Source: Lytechinus pictus (Eukaryota; Echinodermata; Echinoidea; Temnopleuroida; Toxopneustidae). From it: 64,000 bases of DNA. This document shows, one piece after another, positions 12,201-31,235 of this stretch. Below the pieces are notes generated by a model. That model had not been told where the DNA came from. It saw only the letters and a list, made by a program, of their open reading frames with translations, and did no database searches. Both the position numbers and the translations under genes were made by a program. The stretch covers positions 13,133,501-13,197,500 of the forward strand of contig NC_087258.1 in the NCBI RefSeq assembly GCF_037042905.1, in the 5' to 3' direction. Numbering within the stretch: position 1 is the stretch's first letter; the number at the start of each line of letters is the position of its first letter.

Positions 12201-14499
12201 ATGTTTTTACAACACTTTACTTCCATGTAGACGTGTCATTCAATGATCAAACTACATATTAGAGCCTACCTTGAAAACCTCATTCTCAGTCAAGGTTTTA
12301 TAAATAACACAATTAAACTAGATTACATTTAAGCAATAACACACATTTCAAATGCTCAAGATAAATATTGCATTCAGGGCATCTGATTTTTTCGTCACTT
12401 TTGGTTATGGTTAAAGGGGAATGAAACCTTTGGGATAATTAGGCTTTTGTCTGTGCGCCTCTACTGTAGTACATGTACTAGTAGTACAGCGTTTTATGGA
12501 TGACTAAGTCTAAGACTAAGCCTAGAAATTCTCTAGATCTATAGAGAGTATAGATACTAGATAGAGGGAGGCAGCGTAGAACAAGGTAGCTTGTGTGAAA
12601 ACAGAAAAATAAAAAAAACAGATTAACGAAAGTTTGAGAAAAATCGGACAAACAATGAGAAAGTTATGAGCATTTGAATATTGCAATCACTAATACTATG
12701 GAGATCCTCCCATTGGTAATGCGACAAGGATGTGTGATGTCACTTGTGAACAACTTTCCCTTTGGACTATAAAATACCCCCAAAATGTATCTTTTTGCTT
12801 TTTCTTATGATGGTGATAAGTTCTGGTCTGCGTGGCATTATGTTCACGCATGGGAATAGTGCCTTTTTCATTCCAATACATTGGCACAGCACATTGCACA
12901 AATAGCACAGACTCAGTTTTCAAACTTATCCAAGCTAGGAAGACAACAAGATAGACCTGGAAACTTGACTGCAGGAACAACTGTATTTTTCCAGTAGATG
13001 CGGTATAAAGGTATACTGTAAAGGTATAAAGTGATACAAACTCTTTATCCATGATATATTCTTTAAAAATCTGTATTACATGCCCTCCTATAGAAAGAAC
13101 ACATGATCTACTGATAAATGTGATAAAAGAGGCAATTTAAGTGCAATATATACTAAAGTAATGGGGGGGAGTTGTTCACAGGTGACATCACACATCTTTG
13201 TCGCATTGCCCATGTGAGGATCTCCATAGCATTAGTGATCGCAATATTCAAATGCTCATAACCTTTTCATTATTTGTCAAGTTTTTCTCAAACTTTCGTT
13301 GATCTGTTTCTTTGATTTTTCTGTTTTCACACAAGCTACCTTGTTCTACGCTGCCTCCCTCTATCTAGTATCTATACTCTCTATCTAGAGAATTTCTAGG
13401 CTTAGTCTTAGACTTAGTCATCCATAAAACGCTGTACTACTAGTACATGTACTACAGTAGAGGCGCACAGCCAATATTGGAGACTGTCTCCAATGTGGGA
13501 GATTATCTCCAATATCAGAGACTTTTGTAAAGAATTTGGGTATCCAATTTCAGAGACAGTCTCCAGTTTTGGAGACCAATTTCCTTTGTTTACATTTGCT
13601 GCCAAAGGATTACCTTGGCAGCAAATAAAAATGTGATAAGCAGATTCCTCATAAAAAATTACCCCTTTTCACCGTCTACTTTAAAATTTCACCGTCTACT
13701 TTTGTTTTGATAAGGATTTTTGTTGTCAATCACACACAAAACAAATGGGCTTCTGACCTGTGACACAAAATTTTGGGTGGAAAAAATCATGCTTTTGTTG
13801 GTGTTGTTTCTTTTGTCGTTTTGCAAAGCAAGTCTCCAATGTGGGAGGTTGTCTCCCCTATTGGAGAGAGTCTCCCATATTGGCCGTGCGCCTCTACTGT
13901 ACTAACGTAACTTACCTGTCTACTGATTTATTAGGGGGATAAATTGGTGACAATGGGAGCCTTGAGAATGAGAACTTGTCATCTGCGCTGTATCCTGTGG
14001 AAAAATTGAATCCTTCAGTAGCTTGCCTTGGACTCCATGTTGAAAAGTTTGCAGCTGCAGCTGTAGAATTTTTAAGAGGGACCCAATTTTGTTGAGTTTG
14101 ATGTGGACTTTTCCCTTGAAATTCGCTTGTCTCCACAGCAGTTCTAAACCTTCTTGGCTTTAGTGTTGGTCTTACATAATTAACGATATTTTCCTTTCCT
14201 CTCTCTTTGATGCTGTCTGTGAGTTTCGGTTGATATGCTGGCGGCAAGGACTTCTCAGATGCCCTACTGGTGGTGGCCTCCTCTTCCGGTCGTGTCCGCC
14301 AGAACTTCGGGGCAGTCGTGCTCAAAGTCCGCACGTGGGTCAGGATCCGCGAGGCACAAGCCGGATTTTGTGACAAGTGAAACGCAATGAATGAACCAAC
14401 AGTTATAACAAAAAATACAGTTAAAGTAAAAGGCAAAACAAGTAGAAAAAGATATAGAATTATCAATACTAAAGCTGCTATTCCAATAACCACACGCAT
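3009..14499 (-). CDS. POM121: Nuclear pore membrane protein POM121-like, 9 exons, 1240 aa
   Basis: Coding exons on the minus strand: 14499-13916, 11863-11615, 10597-10436, 9568-9385, 8332-8027, 7339-7216, 6934-5144, 4125-4021, 3226-3009. All have GT donors and AG acceptors. Phases 2,2,2,0,0,1,1,1 agree, giving 3723 nt with stop TGA at 3011-3009. Residues 3-45 are almost wholly hydrophobic (pore-membrane anchor), residues about 46-600 are basic and Ser/Pro-rich with possible nuclear localisation clusters (KRRID, PIKKK in exon 5), and about 600-1220 carry roughly two dozen FG motifs. The protein ends with FSIGSG and an Arg/Lys tail, like vertebrate POM121. Length matches the vertebrate family (about 1200-1250 aa). 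Known role of the family: a transmembrane nucleoporin that anchors pore complexes in the nuclear membrane and contributes FG repeats for transport. The alternative is another FG nucleoporin (NUP153 has a similar tail), but the N-terminal anchor argues for POM121. Confidence 0.85.
4415..5137. mobile_element. Non-autonomous piggyBac-like element in POM121 intron 7
   Basis: The element is flanked by TTAA (4415-4418 and 5134-5137). The left end is CCCTAAATAGAC and the right end, reverse complemented, is CCCTAAGAAGAC, so there are 12-bp imperfect inverted ends starting CCC, as in piggyBac elements. The 715-bp interior has no transposase frame. A short relative with the same ACTGGGCTATTT sub-terminal motif is at 48094-48182. 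Confidence 0.6.
5144..6934 (-). CDS. POM121: POM121-like exon 7: main FG-repeat domain
   Basis: This single 1791-nt exon encodes about residues 537-1133. It is rich in Ser, Thr, Ala, Pro and Gln, with about 19 FG motifs of mixed type (SIFGG, QFGQ, MFGS, AFGN, NFGG). Density rises towards the C-terminus. FG repeats form the disordered transport-receptor-binding mesh of the pore. The opposite strand has a 207-codon open frame at 5071-5694 that is only a by-product of the biased composition. Confidence 0.85.
7367..8026. other. POM121 intron 5, no recognised element
   Basis: AT-rich intron sequence between the exon 5 donor (8026) and the exon 6 acceptor (7340). I see no repeat with clear ends. 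The short open frames are not supported by composition or context. Confidence 0.4.
8800..9140. repeat. Foldback MITE in POM121 intron 4
   Basis: The left arm begins GAGCCATTCTTGGTCACA and the right arm, reverse complemented, GGCCATTCTTGGTCACAC. Pairing continues into AATTATGACAAATCTTAA on both sides, giving arms of about 50 bp. The interior is AT-rich and non-coding. Confidence 0.65.
9238..9363. repeat. Short MITE beside the POM121 exon 4 donor
   Basis: The ends GGAGCATTTC are inverted repeats, and CAGTGAAAATCACTG-like palindromic sequence lies inside. The right end is 21 nt from the intron 4 donor at 9384. Confidence 0.5.
11006..11312. repeat. Foldback element with CAGGGTTCCCAC ends, POM121 intron 2
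   Basis: Both ends read CAGGGTTCCCAC on their own strand, and further pairing (ATGACTTT/GAAATTT-type runs) follows inward. The ends resemble a widespread hAT-type terminus, but I find no 8-bp target duplication, so the class is uncertain. Confidence 0.5.
11354..11509. repeat. Foldback MITE with GGGCCCGTTGCATAAAA ends, POM121 intron 2
   Basis: The ends GGGCCCGTTGCATAAAACTT match exactly as inverted repeats, with near-perfect pairing through TTTTTACCTGAGAAAACTC. The whole 156-bp unit can fold into a hairpin. Other elements with GGGCCC ends: 21011, 25195, 32798, 34026, 39832. Confidence 0.7.
12451..13470. repeat. Large foldback element, about 300-bp arms, POM121 intron 1
   Basis: The left arm (12451-12754) and right arm (13169-13470) are inverted copies that look roughly 90% identical by eye. 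Both run from CTGTGCGCCTCTACTGTAG through CGAAAGTTTGAGAAAAA and GATGTGTGATGTCAC. The 414-bp centre has no credible coding frame. Confidence 0.7.
13453..13901. repeat. Second foldback element overlapping the first, next to the exon 1 donor
   Basis: The inverted ends AGTAGAGGCGCAC(A/G)GCCAATAT flank arms built of TCTCCAAT/ATTGGAGA modules (13461-13530 and 13829-13895). The left end shares the GTAGAGGCGCACAG terminus with the element at 12451-13470. The right end stops 14 nt from the exon 1 donor. Confidence 0.6.
13916..14499 (-). CDS. POM121: POM121-like exon 1: membrane anchor
   Basis: It encodes residues 1-194 plus two bases of codon 195. The first 45 residues contain one long or two closely spaced hydrophobic helices (VVIGIAALVLIILYLFLLVL, then a second run), followed by basic, Ser/Thr-rich sequence. 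The ATG at 14499-14497 is chosen because the hydrophobic anchor starts at once. An out-of-frame ATG lies 8 nt upstream. The donor GTAAGT (13915-13910) is strong. Confidence 0.85.
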
Positions 14500-14507
14500 C
14501 TTTGCAT
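14478..14507 (-). CDS. Nine-codon uORF overlapping the POM121 start
   Basis: An ATG at 14507-14505 opens a 9-codon frame (MQRCVWLLE) in a different frame from POM121 and ends at 14478, inside the main coding region. If it lies in the transcript it could reduce initiation at the main ATG. The transcription start is not known, so this is tentative. Confidence 0.3.
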   Translation of the reverse strand: MQRCVWLLE

Positions 14508-14963
14508 TAAATTGACCTTTCTTCCTCGTCTTGTAATTCGAAGTTCAAATTTCAACATTTTTCCGCTGCAGACAGAAGTGCACTGAAGAGTTAAAATTAT
14601 TACGGTACGGTACGGTATTGGACAATTAAAAAAAGAAAACATAACGTGCTAACCATTAAAAAAAAGTAATTGACTGCTGGCTGCTCTCCTATGATTTTTT
14701 CAAGTACATGTAAGTGTAAAAGGAAAAAAAGAGGTGACAATGGGAAAACATACGAAATAAATGGGGGAAAGAGTAAAAACATACATAGAAATATACGAAC
14801 ATTCACCCAAATAATCTATACGGTACGGTACCTTTCAATACTTTGCTTGCTTGGATAATCAGGAGGTAGCCATATTCCTTTTTGTGATGTAGGCCTTATA
14901 TTCGAGTTTTTAATGTGACGAAGCCTTTGACCCATGATTTCAATGGACTTGAACACAGATATC

Positions 14964-15124
14964 CAGGGGCTGCGGAACGGTTTTCAAAGTGGGGGGGGGG
15001 GGGGGCTGACCATGCAAAAAATCACAATCACTGCATGATGGTCATTTTTCGTTTTTGTACACGGTTTTGGAAAAAAAAGTGGGGGCTGAAGCCCCCAGCC
15101 CCCCCCCCGCTTCCGCGGCCCCTG
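14964..15124. repeat. MITE with CAGGGGC(T/C)GCGGAA ends
   Basis: Left end CAGGGGCTGCGGAACGG; the right end, reverse complemented, is CAGGGGCCGCGGAAGCGG. It is flanked by the direct repeat ATATC (14959-14963 and 15125-15129). A second copy is at 54246-54427 and a one-ended copy at 53351. Confidence 0.6.
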
Positions 15125-15670
15125 ATATCAATGATGTCATAATCCTACATGAGTATAATTGCAGTAAACTTATAGGCATAATTGCAAAATAATACGAGAA
15201 ACGATACTAAAAAGTGTTTATCATATAAATCTTATCAATTGAAAATGTTCATTGAAAGGAAAAAAAAACTACCTGTCGATTTTGTATTTAGTGACCTTTT
15301 ATTTTATTGCACGGAGAGAATGTGAGCAACCCGGTGAGCAATATCGAAAGTTCAAACATGTGCAAATAATTAAGGTAAACAAAACTGTAGGCCTATTTAT
15401 TTCCGTCTGATTGGTAGATAAAACTAAAAAGTTAAAGCGGAATAATAATCATGAACAGATACTTCAGGATTTGGCACTGAAGAATCCCTTTACCACCTGT
15501 ATATACATTTAGTCATGCATTGGGAGCAGAACCCCCCTTTCGTGCCTTATACGGGAATAAAGGCGACGCGAGGGGGGTCGCTTTGTGAAATTCGTCTTTC
15601 TCTCGTCAACTTAATTCAGAAAGATAAAGGATGTGAACGCGTCTTTCATTTTTTTTAAATTAAAATAACC

Positions 15671-15763
15671 CCTACATCGAAAACAGCCGTTTATGTATTA
15701 CCAGCTACATGCAGGACTGGTAGTTTGAATGAATAAAACGGCTGTTTTCGACTCGCTGTATGT
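15671..15763. repeat. Short foldback, TCGAAAACAGCCGTTT arms
   Basis: TCGAAAACAGCCGTTT and its inverse AAACGGCTGTTTTCGA flank about 50 bp. It is the core of the better preserved element at 51586-51749, so probably a decayed family member. Confidence 0.5.
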
Positions 15764-16189
15764 GACTGCAGCATGAAGCACGAAATGGATTTTGTTGATC
15801 TTTATCGTTTTGCAATGGACATGATGCATGCTGGGGCTCTGGACAACAAGGACTACGTCCATCAATCAATAGACAAATCAAAATGAAAAAGAATTGCACA
15901 TATAACTGTTCTTATATAGTGGTAAATGAGAAAATTTCCTCATTCAAACGATGGAACAATCTACAACAGTTCTATTTTTGAAGCCCATTTAATAAGAGAG
16001 ATAAATAAGTGAAAGGAACAATAGGAGATTCATGAGTGGGATCCACAGATATATGGCTCAACAGATTTGGCGCAACATAAATGCTGTGGGTCATCTTTTT
16101 TACTTTATCTTTCCCCCTTTCCTCCTCTTTCTCTTTAATTTTCTCTTCCCCCACCACACAGTCACTGCGGTAGGTTTACACATTAAAAA

Positions 16190-16565
16190 TACTCTTCCAT
16201 TACGTTTATCAAAAAAGGGGGCAATTTTCCCAATTAGCCCCCATCCTGGCTCACTCCTTTTGAAAAAGATTAAGGATTAAACGCGCTCTTCTCATCTTGT
16301 TTTTTTTCTTCAGAAAAATGGGACACTTTCCCCAAGTTTTCCTCATTTTGGCTCACCCTTTTTGAAAAGACCATGGATGAAATGCTCTCTTCCCATTTCT
16401 ACAAATGGGAAAATGTGGGAACTTTTCCCAATTCCCCCCCCCCCCTCCTGACTCAACTCTTTTGAAAAAAAAAATATTACGGATTAAACGTGTTCTTCCC
16501 ATTTCGTTAATTGAGAAAATGGGGGCACTTTCCCAAATGTGTACCCATCCTGGCTTCCAGGCGTA
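16190..16565 (+). repeat. Tandem repeat of about 100 bp, about four copies
   Basis: The motif CCTGGCTCACTCCTTTTGAAAAAGA (in variants) recurs near 16245, 16347, 16446 and 16549, each followed by GGATTAAACG-like and TTCCCATTT-like blocks and a GGGGGCACTTTCCC block. The copies are diverged. Confidence 0.6.
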
Positions 16566-17634
16566 GGTATATATGAGCAAATTATAAAATGGGGGTGGGG
16601 GCGTGGTAGATATAGATTATTTTAATTGAAAAAATCTATTATTATGAAAGATTTCAAACTATAAATAACATATTTCAACCCTTTTCTTTTCTTTCCTTAT
16701 CTTTCTCTTTCTCCCTCTTTCTTGATCGTAACTTTTTTCTTGGGGGGAGGGGTCCATGGCCACACCCCACCTATACGGTACTAAGTAATGTCTATGCCAT
16801 TGTGGTTAATCAATACGTGATTAGTGTTAGAACATTCAACTGTCGTGGTAAGGTTAACAGGAAGAAGCGAGTGGGCGAATTTGATAACCGTATTCACGTC
16901 GAGGAAGGACGGTTTAAAAGGGGGATCACGGGGTTGCGACTCCCTTAAAAATAAATGGTGCATTAGCAATGAAAATGAGGGGGTATTATGAGAGTCTATC
17001 ATGTCTATAATGATATCTCATTTTCGAAATAAAGTCCTTAATCGAATATTATTCTTTGTACTTTGCAGGCAAGGTTTTGCGATCCGCTTTCTAGCTAATC
17101 AATATATTTTGTAATGTTTATCTATTTAAATGAATAAATATGTAAGTTTAATTTGAATTCAAATTCAAATTTGAACATGATGCAGAGGCCTAGCCTATTA
17201 TTGATTTCATATTCTGCTTTAGGTATCTAACTTAGTTTATACTAATCTGGAGCAAGAGAAAATAACATCAAACAACAAAAATACATGCAAAATATAAACA
17301 TATGAGCATAACAAAAGAAGCTCCCCTGAACGGCCATGTTTAATTCATTCCAGGGTACACTAAGCAGCGATCCATCAATAACAAAATGGGGGGGGGGGGG
17401 GGCAAACCAGTCCCACTTTCGAAAGTGATCACAAACTGATAAAAGCGGAACCTCGCCCTATCCTTATGAAAGACCTGTATCTACCCGTGCCATTTTTATG
17501 ACAGTATATTGCTCATCAACTTTTGCTATTCTTCGTCACTCTTGGTTTGAAACTCGTCGAGTTCATACTGACACGTTGCCGTTGGGTAGTTCTCTCGACT
17601 TTGGCTACTACTGAGAAGCAGAAACTCTTCAAAT

Positions 17635-22695
<5,061 letters not shown>

Positions 22696-22902
22696 AGTCA
22701 CTCGGCAACCATAACTTATCCATTAACCTCATATTAAGTATGATAAATATACAACTGGGGAGGGGGTCGGAATGCAAGATACTTGACCTACTTTTTCAGT
22801 TACACCAGCTATAAACTTAGCTCTACCCAAGAGCTACTTAACTATCTAAAAGAAAAAAACGTATATGAGCATTTATCTTTTTATTTCGGCGTTCATATAA
22901 CA

Positions 22903-22908
22903 AATAAA
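22903..22908 (+). terminator. Poly(A) signal AATAAA, beta-tubulin 1
   Basis: First AATAAA after the stop codon, 208 nt downstream, followed by a T-rich run (GTTTTTTTTT, 22920-22929). A second AATAAA is at 22987. Confidence 0.45.
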
Positions 22909-23765
22909 GAGTTAAACAATGTTTTTTTTTACTATAGGCTAATTGCGTCTAAAGAAAACCCGCATAGACTTATAAAAATGTAATACAATAAACAATATAA
23001 ACATTACAAAATCAATAAGAATTCTTACGTATAATCAATGAAATAATAAATACATGGAACACCTTATAAACAAGCGCGATTAAATAAGAGGTACAGTCTT
23101 TCATATTCGTTGAAACGACGCGCGTCGCGACGCTTTTTGGAAGACGAGGCCTGGGAGACGAGGACTTTAGTCTACTGGCCAGTGTGGTCTTCATTATTGC
23201 TCGCGAGGGCGTAGTGCAATAATGTGCAATGAAAGAATATGATCAAAGAAGTGGTATGATGGGCATCTCACAACACACATGTATTTTGATAGTCATAAGT
23301 CAATTTGGGTCTTAAATTTGATATGAAATAAAATCCAACAGATTGTGTATGATAGATCATGTAGGCAAGACGTTGTCTTGTGACCCGTTTCATAAAACTT
23401 ATACTAACTTGTTATAGAAATTGTGCATTTTTTTATAAGAATAAGCCTTTCTGTGACCATGGTAACGGGATGGACCCTGTATTTCTCTCTGACGAGATGT
23501 TCGTCCGTTGACCATGCTCGATCACTCTATCTCAAAATTTTCTTTTGCTTATTAGAGTACACTCAGAAAACATTACTCAAATAAAATAAACCATGATTGT
23601 TTTTACATTATTTTGTTACTGAGTCGCACCATGTGGATAGAAATTTGATTCTTCAGCTGAGAAGCGAATACCAAAAATAATACAATATTTTGAAGTACAA
23701 TGCAATACTAACGATTTTCAAGATTAAAGAATTTTCGATTTCATCATGTTATATCTTTCTTGCAG

Positions 23766-24986
23766 TTCAAAGTCTTGTCATTTTTAACATGTTTGAAACG
23801 GGGTACTAGTGAAAATGAAGAGTTTGACTGAACTATATGATGGTGACGACGACAATGCTTATGATGATGATGATGATGGTGGTGATGATGAAGATGATAA
23901 CGGCGACGACGACGGAGATGATGATGACGATAATCATGATGACGACGATGATAATGGCGATGAGGATGATGACAATGATGATGGTGATAATGATGGAGAT
24001 GAGGGTGATGATGACGACGATCAGGATGACGATGGTGGTGATGATGATAATGACACTGATGACGATAATGATGACGATGATGATAATGATGGAGATGATG
24101 ATAATGATGGTGATGACGATAACGTTGATAAATGGTGATGGTGACGACGATGATGATGGTGACAATGATGATGATGATGAAGACGACAAAGTCGATGACG
24201 ATGATGATGAAGGAGGAGGTGATTTTGGAAATGATTATGATAATACCAAGGAAGGGTAAAGAAGGAGTGTCGGAGGAAGAGGTTAAGTAGGGGAACTTAG
24301 CGGTGGTGATGGAGATGGTGGTTGTAAAACCATGGAAGAATTATTCTCCTAATGTTCGGGATGATGATAGGAGTGGTCTAATGATGTTGGTGACAAGGGG
24401 AACAATGGCAATTCAAAGTCTTGTCATTTTTAGCATGTTTGAGTCGGGGGTAATTGTGAAAATGAAGAGTTTGACTGAACTATGATGATGGTGACGACGA
24501 CAATGTTTATGATGATGATGATGATGATGAGGTGGTGATGATGATATCGGCGACGACGATGACAACAATGGTGATGACGATGATGATAATGACAATGAGG
24601 ATGATGAGGATGATGATGATGATGATAATGATGGTGATGACGATATGATGACGATAATGATGATGACGATAATAATGATGACGATGATGACATTGACGGT
24701 GATGACAATAACGTTGATAATGGTGATGGTGACGACGATGGTGATGATGATGACGACGACGATGGTAATGATGATGAAGACGACGACGATGATGATGATG
24801 AAGGAGAGGGTTATGGATATGATAATACCAAGGAAGTAGAAAGAGGGGGTGTCGGAGGAAGAGGTTAAGGAGGGAAACTTAGCGGTGATGATGGAGATGG
24901 TGGTAAAACCATGGAAGAATGATTCCCCTAATGTTCGGGATGATGATAGGAGTGGTCTAATGATGTTGGTGACAAGGGGAACAATG
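23766..24986 (+). repeat. Degenerate (GAT)n array, duplicated in tandem
   Basis: Two units, 23766-24411 and 24412-24986, each begin TTCAAAGTCTTGTCATTTTT, pass through GAAGAGTTTGACTGAACTAT, run into degenerate GAT/GAC triplets, and end with AATACCAAGGAAG... to ACAAGGGGAACAATG. The triplets give long Asp- or Met-rich open frames that are not genes. Confidence 0.75.
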
Positions 24987-25194
24987 ACCGATATGGAAGG
25001 CAGGTCAGTGTTGAAGCATAAATATACCTTAATCATTTTTTCCAGGCTTATAGCAGAATAACTGAAAAAGAAAGGTTTCAATCAAAGAACTGAAGCAAAT
25101 CATCGAACATTGCAAACGAAACATGATGTACAATCAATCGTGAAAATAAAGCGTTTATCAATTGCTACACTTGCCATGCTCGTGTTGATGAACC

Positions 25195-25329
25195 CTGGGT
25201 CCCGTAACACAAAGGTTAGCGATTGATCGTACGCTTGATTTTTACGACTGATTGTACATTGTAGTCAATGGAATCAATCGTACAAAACTGATGTACGATG
25301 ATTGCTAAGCTTTGTGTTACGGGCCCCTG
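25195..25329. repeat. Foldback MITE upstream of beta-tubulin 2
   Basis: Inverted ends with GGG(T/C)CCCGTAACACAAAG lead into ATTGATCGTAC-type sequence. About 135 bp, ending about 255 nt before the start codon of gene 2. Confidence 0.6.
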
Positions 25330-25377
25330 GAATCCGTATTGACAAAGTGACCATGTAAAATGAAACATCAAATGCCA

Positions 25378-25584
25378 CTATGTTTATTTTATCACCATGT
25401 AAACGAAGATATTTGGCTTATGACATAACCAGGATTTAATGTTTAACCAGATGAAGGAGCAGCCAGCCCAACACAATTCCCGCCCAAATATTGGTTGCTA
25501 ACGGTCACTTGTCTCATTCATGTTCGAGCATTGCTGGTCTCAAGTTTTGCCGTTTTGCCTTTGTAGACGAGTAAAACCATCATC
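25378..25584 (+). promoter_or_regulatory. Proximal promoter and 5' UTR region of beta-tubulin 2
   Basis: Aligns with the same interval of gene 3 (33470-33684). Shared blocks: a CCATGTAAACGAAGAT-like block near 25404, and GCTAACGGTCACTTGTCTCA at 25497-25516, then TTCGAG. TAACGGTCA includes an AACGG Myb-type core, and ATTGG (inverse CCAAT) lies just upstream. No TATA box is clear. Conservation is seen directly; regulatory meaning is inferred. Confidence 0.45.
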
Positions 25585-29663
<4,079 letters not shown>

Positions 29664-30047
29664 TCAATAAGTCTCAAATCTTTAAGAATTTAAAAAAATT
29701 ATAATTATCTGGGTATTATATACGAGGGTCAATGCAATCAAATTGATTCTTCTTGTAATCAAACAGAGACTTTTTACAAAATGTATTCATTATCATTGAG
29801 TTAATTCTTTTTGAGCGAAGTGATAACGTATAATCACTTGCGTTTACGAATCAAGAAGCCGAGAGGCACGTCTTATCTATATATGTGCTTATTTCTGCAT
29901 TACAAATGTCTGTAACTGTTCTTGATTTTTTTACAATACTTTTGAACAACTTTACGAACACTGATAAACATTTAATTTCTATACGTACACGAGCATTCGC
30001 TACATATAGTGACATTCCGCACACTGACAGCATTACGATTCATGCAG

Positions 30048-30053
30048 AATAAA
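30048..30053 (+). terminator. Poly(A) signal AATAAA, beta-tubulin 2
   Basis: First AATAAA after the stop codon of gene 2, 385 nt downstream, followed by a T-rich ATATTTTATT. Confidence 0.4.
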
Positions 30054-30156
30054 ATATTTTATTAAATCATTAAATTATTTCAGTAATTGATGTTCAGAGG
30101 TTGATTTCATCCGACTATGATGCAATATCATTATGATCTATTGAAGACGACAGATG

Positions 30157-31235
30157 ACAGTGATGATGATGATGATGATAACCATATTGTTGAGGTGGAA
30201 GTGATAATGTTCATGTTGATAGTGGTGATGATGATGGAAATAATCTGGGAGCGATGACACAGATTATGATGGTGGTGGCGATGATGATGATGATGGTAGT
30301 GATGATAATGTTGATAATGATGTTGATGGTGATGATGATGGTGATTATGATGATGGTGATGATGATGATGATGATACTGATACTGATGAAGTTGATAATA
30401 ATGGTGATGATGATGATTGTGGAAATGGATAATGGTGACAGCGATAATGCTGGTGAAGATGACGACGAACAAGCTGAAGAAAATGATGATAACAAATAAC
30501 TGACGAAGTGGATCATGGTGCCTATGATGAGTATTGATAATGGTGATGATAACGATGAGTACGATGATTGGTGATGATAATCATGAGGTGGTATTGATTA
30601 TGAGAGTGTTGAAGGTGGTAGTGATGATCTTGGTGATGATGACGATGTACATGAAGAAGGAGATAATTGTAAGAATTACGCTGACGAAGAAAGTAGTGGT
30701 TATGATGATTTATGATAACGGTAACGACAATGATCGTTGATGGTGATGTTGAAGGTGATGATGATGATGACAATAATGACGAGATGATGCCATGGACCTA
30801 TCCACGGAGGATTATCTATTGTTATGGGGGGTGCTGTGACAATGCTCAGCACCCCCAGTATCACATAATAATTATCCGTGGACAGGTCCCTGGTTGATGC
30901 AGATGATAATGCCCATGTGGTGATGATGGTGGTACTAGTCTGGTAGTAAATACGAAGATTATAATGTCGATGGCGGTGGTGATGATGCTGAAGACAAGAG
31001 AGATGATGATGAAATTGCTTTCGAATAAGATGTTGATGGTGACGACAACGATGGTTGATGGTGGTGGCGGTGATGGTGATGAGGACCGTGATGATAATTT
31101 ATAATAAAGATTGCGATGAAGGAGATGATGATGAAACACTCTGCTAAAGACGATGGATGTGACGTTAATAATTGATGATGATTGTGATGGAGACGGCGTC
31201 GATAATTGATGGTGGTGGTGAGTGATGATAGAAGG
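30157..31235 (+). repeat. Degenerate (GAT)n array downstream of beta-tubulin 2
   Basis: Runs of GATGAT with GGT, AAT and GAC variants are densest at 30157-30470 and scattered to 31235. The long frames on both strands are low-complexity His, Met, Ser or Asp tracts and are not called as genes. Confidence 0.7.
30791..30893. repeat. 103-bp inverted repeat (hairpin) inside the GAT array
   Basis: GGACCTATCCACGGA near 30794 pairs with TCCGTGGACAGGTCC near 30875, and GGGGGTGCTG pairs with CAGCACCCCC around a short loop (about 30829-30856). Could be a tiny MITE or a structured transcript. Confidence 0.5.

Larger units (their letters stand above)
14508..17634. other. Divergent intergenic region between POM121 and beta-tubulin 1
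   Basis: The two genes are transcribed away from each other with 3.1 kb between start codons. The stretch holds GTACG short repeats (14602-14618, 14820-14830), two foldback elements, a 100-bp tandem repeat and the tubulin promoter region. No other gene is apparent. No TATA box is obvious upstream of 17635. Confidence 0.5.

Noticed and set aside
23809-24259. Asp-rich and Met-rich open frames
   Set aside because: They are readings of a degenerate GAT repeat in different frames; both strands are open, as expected of such repeats.
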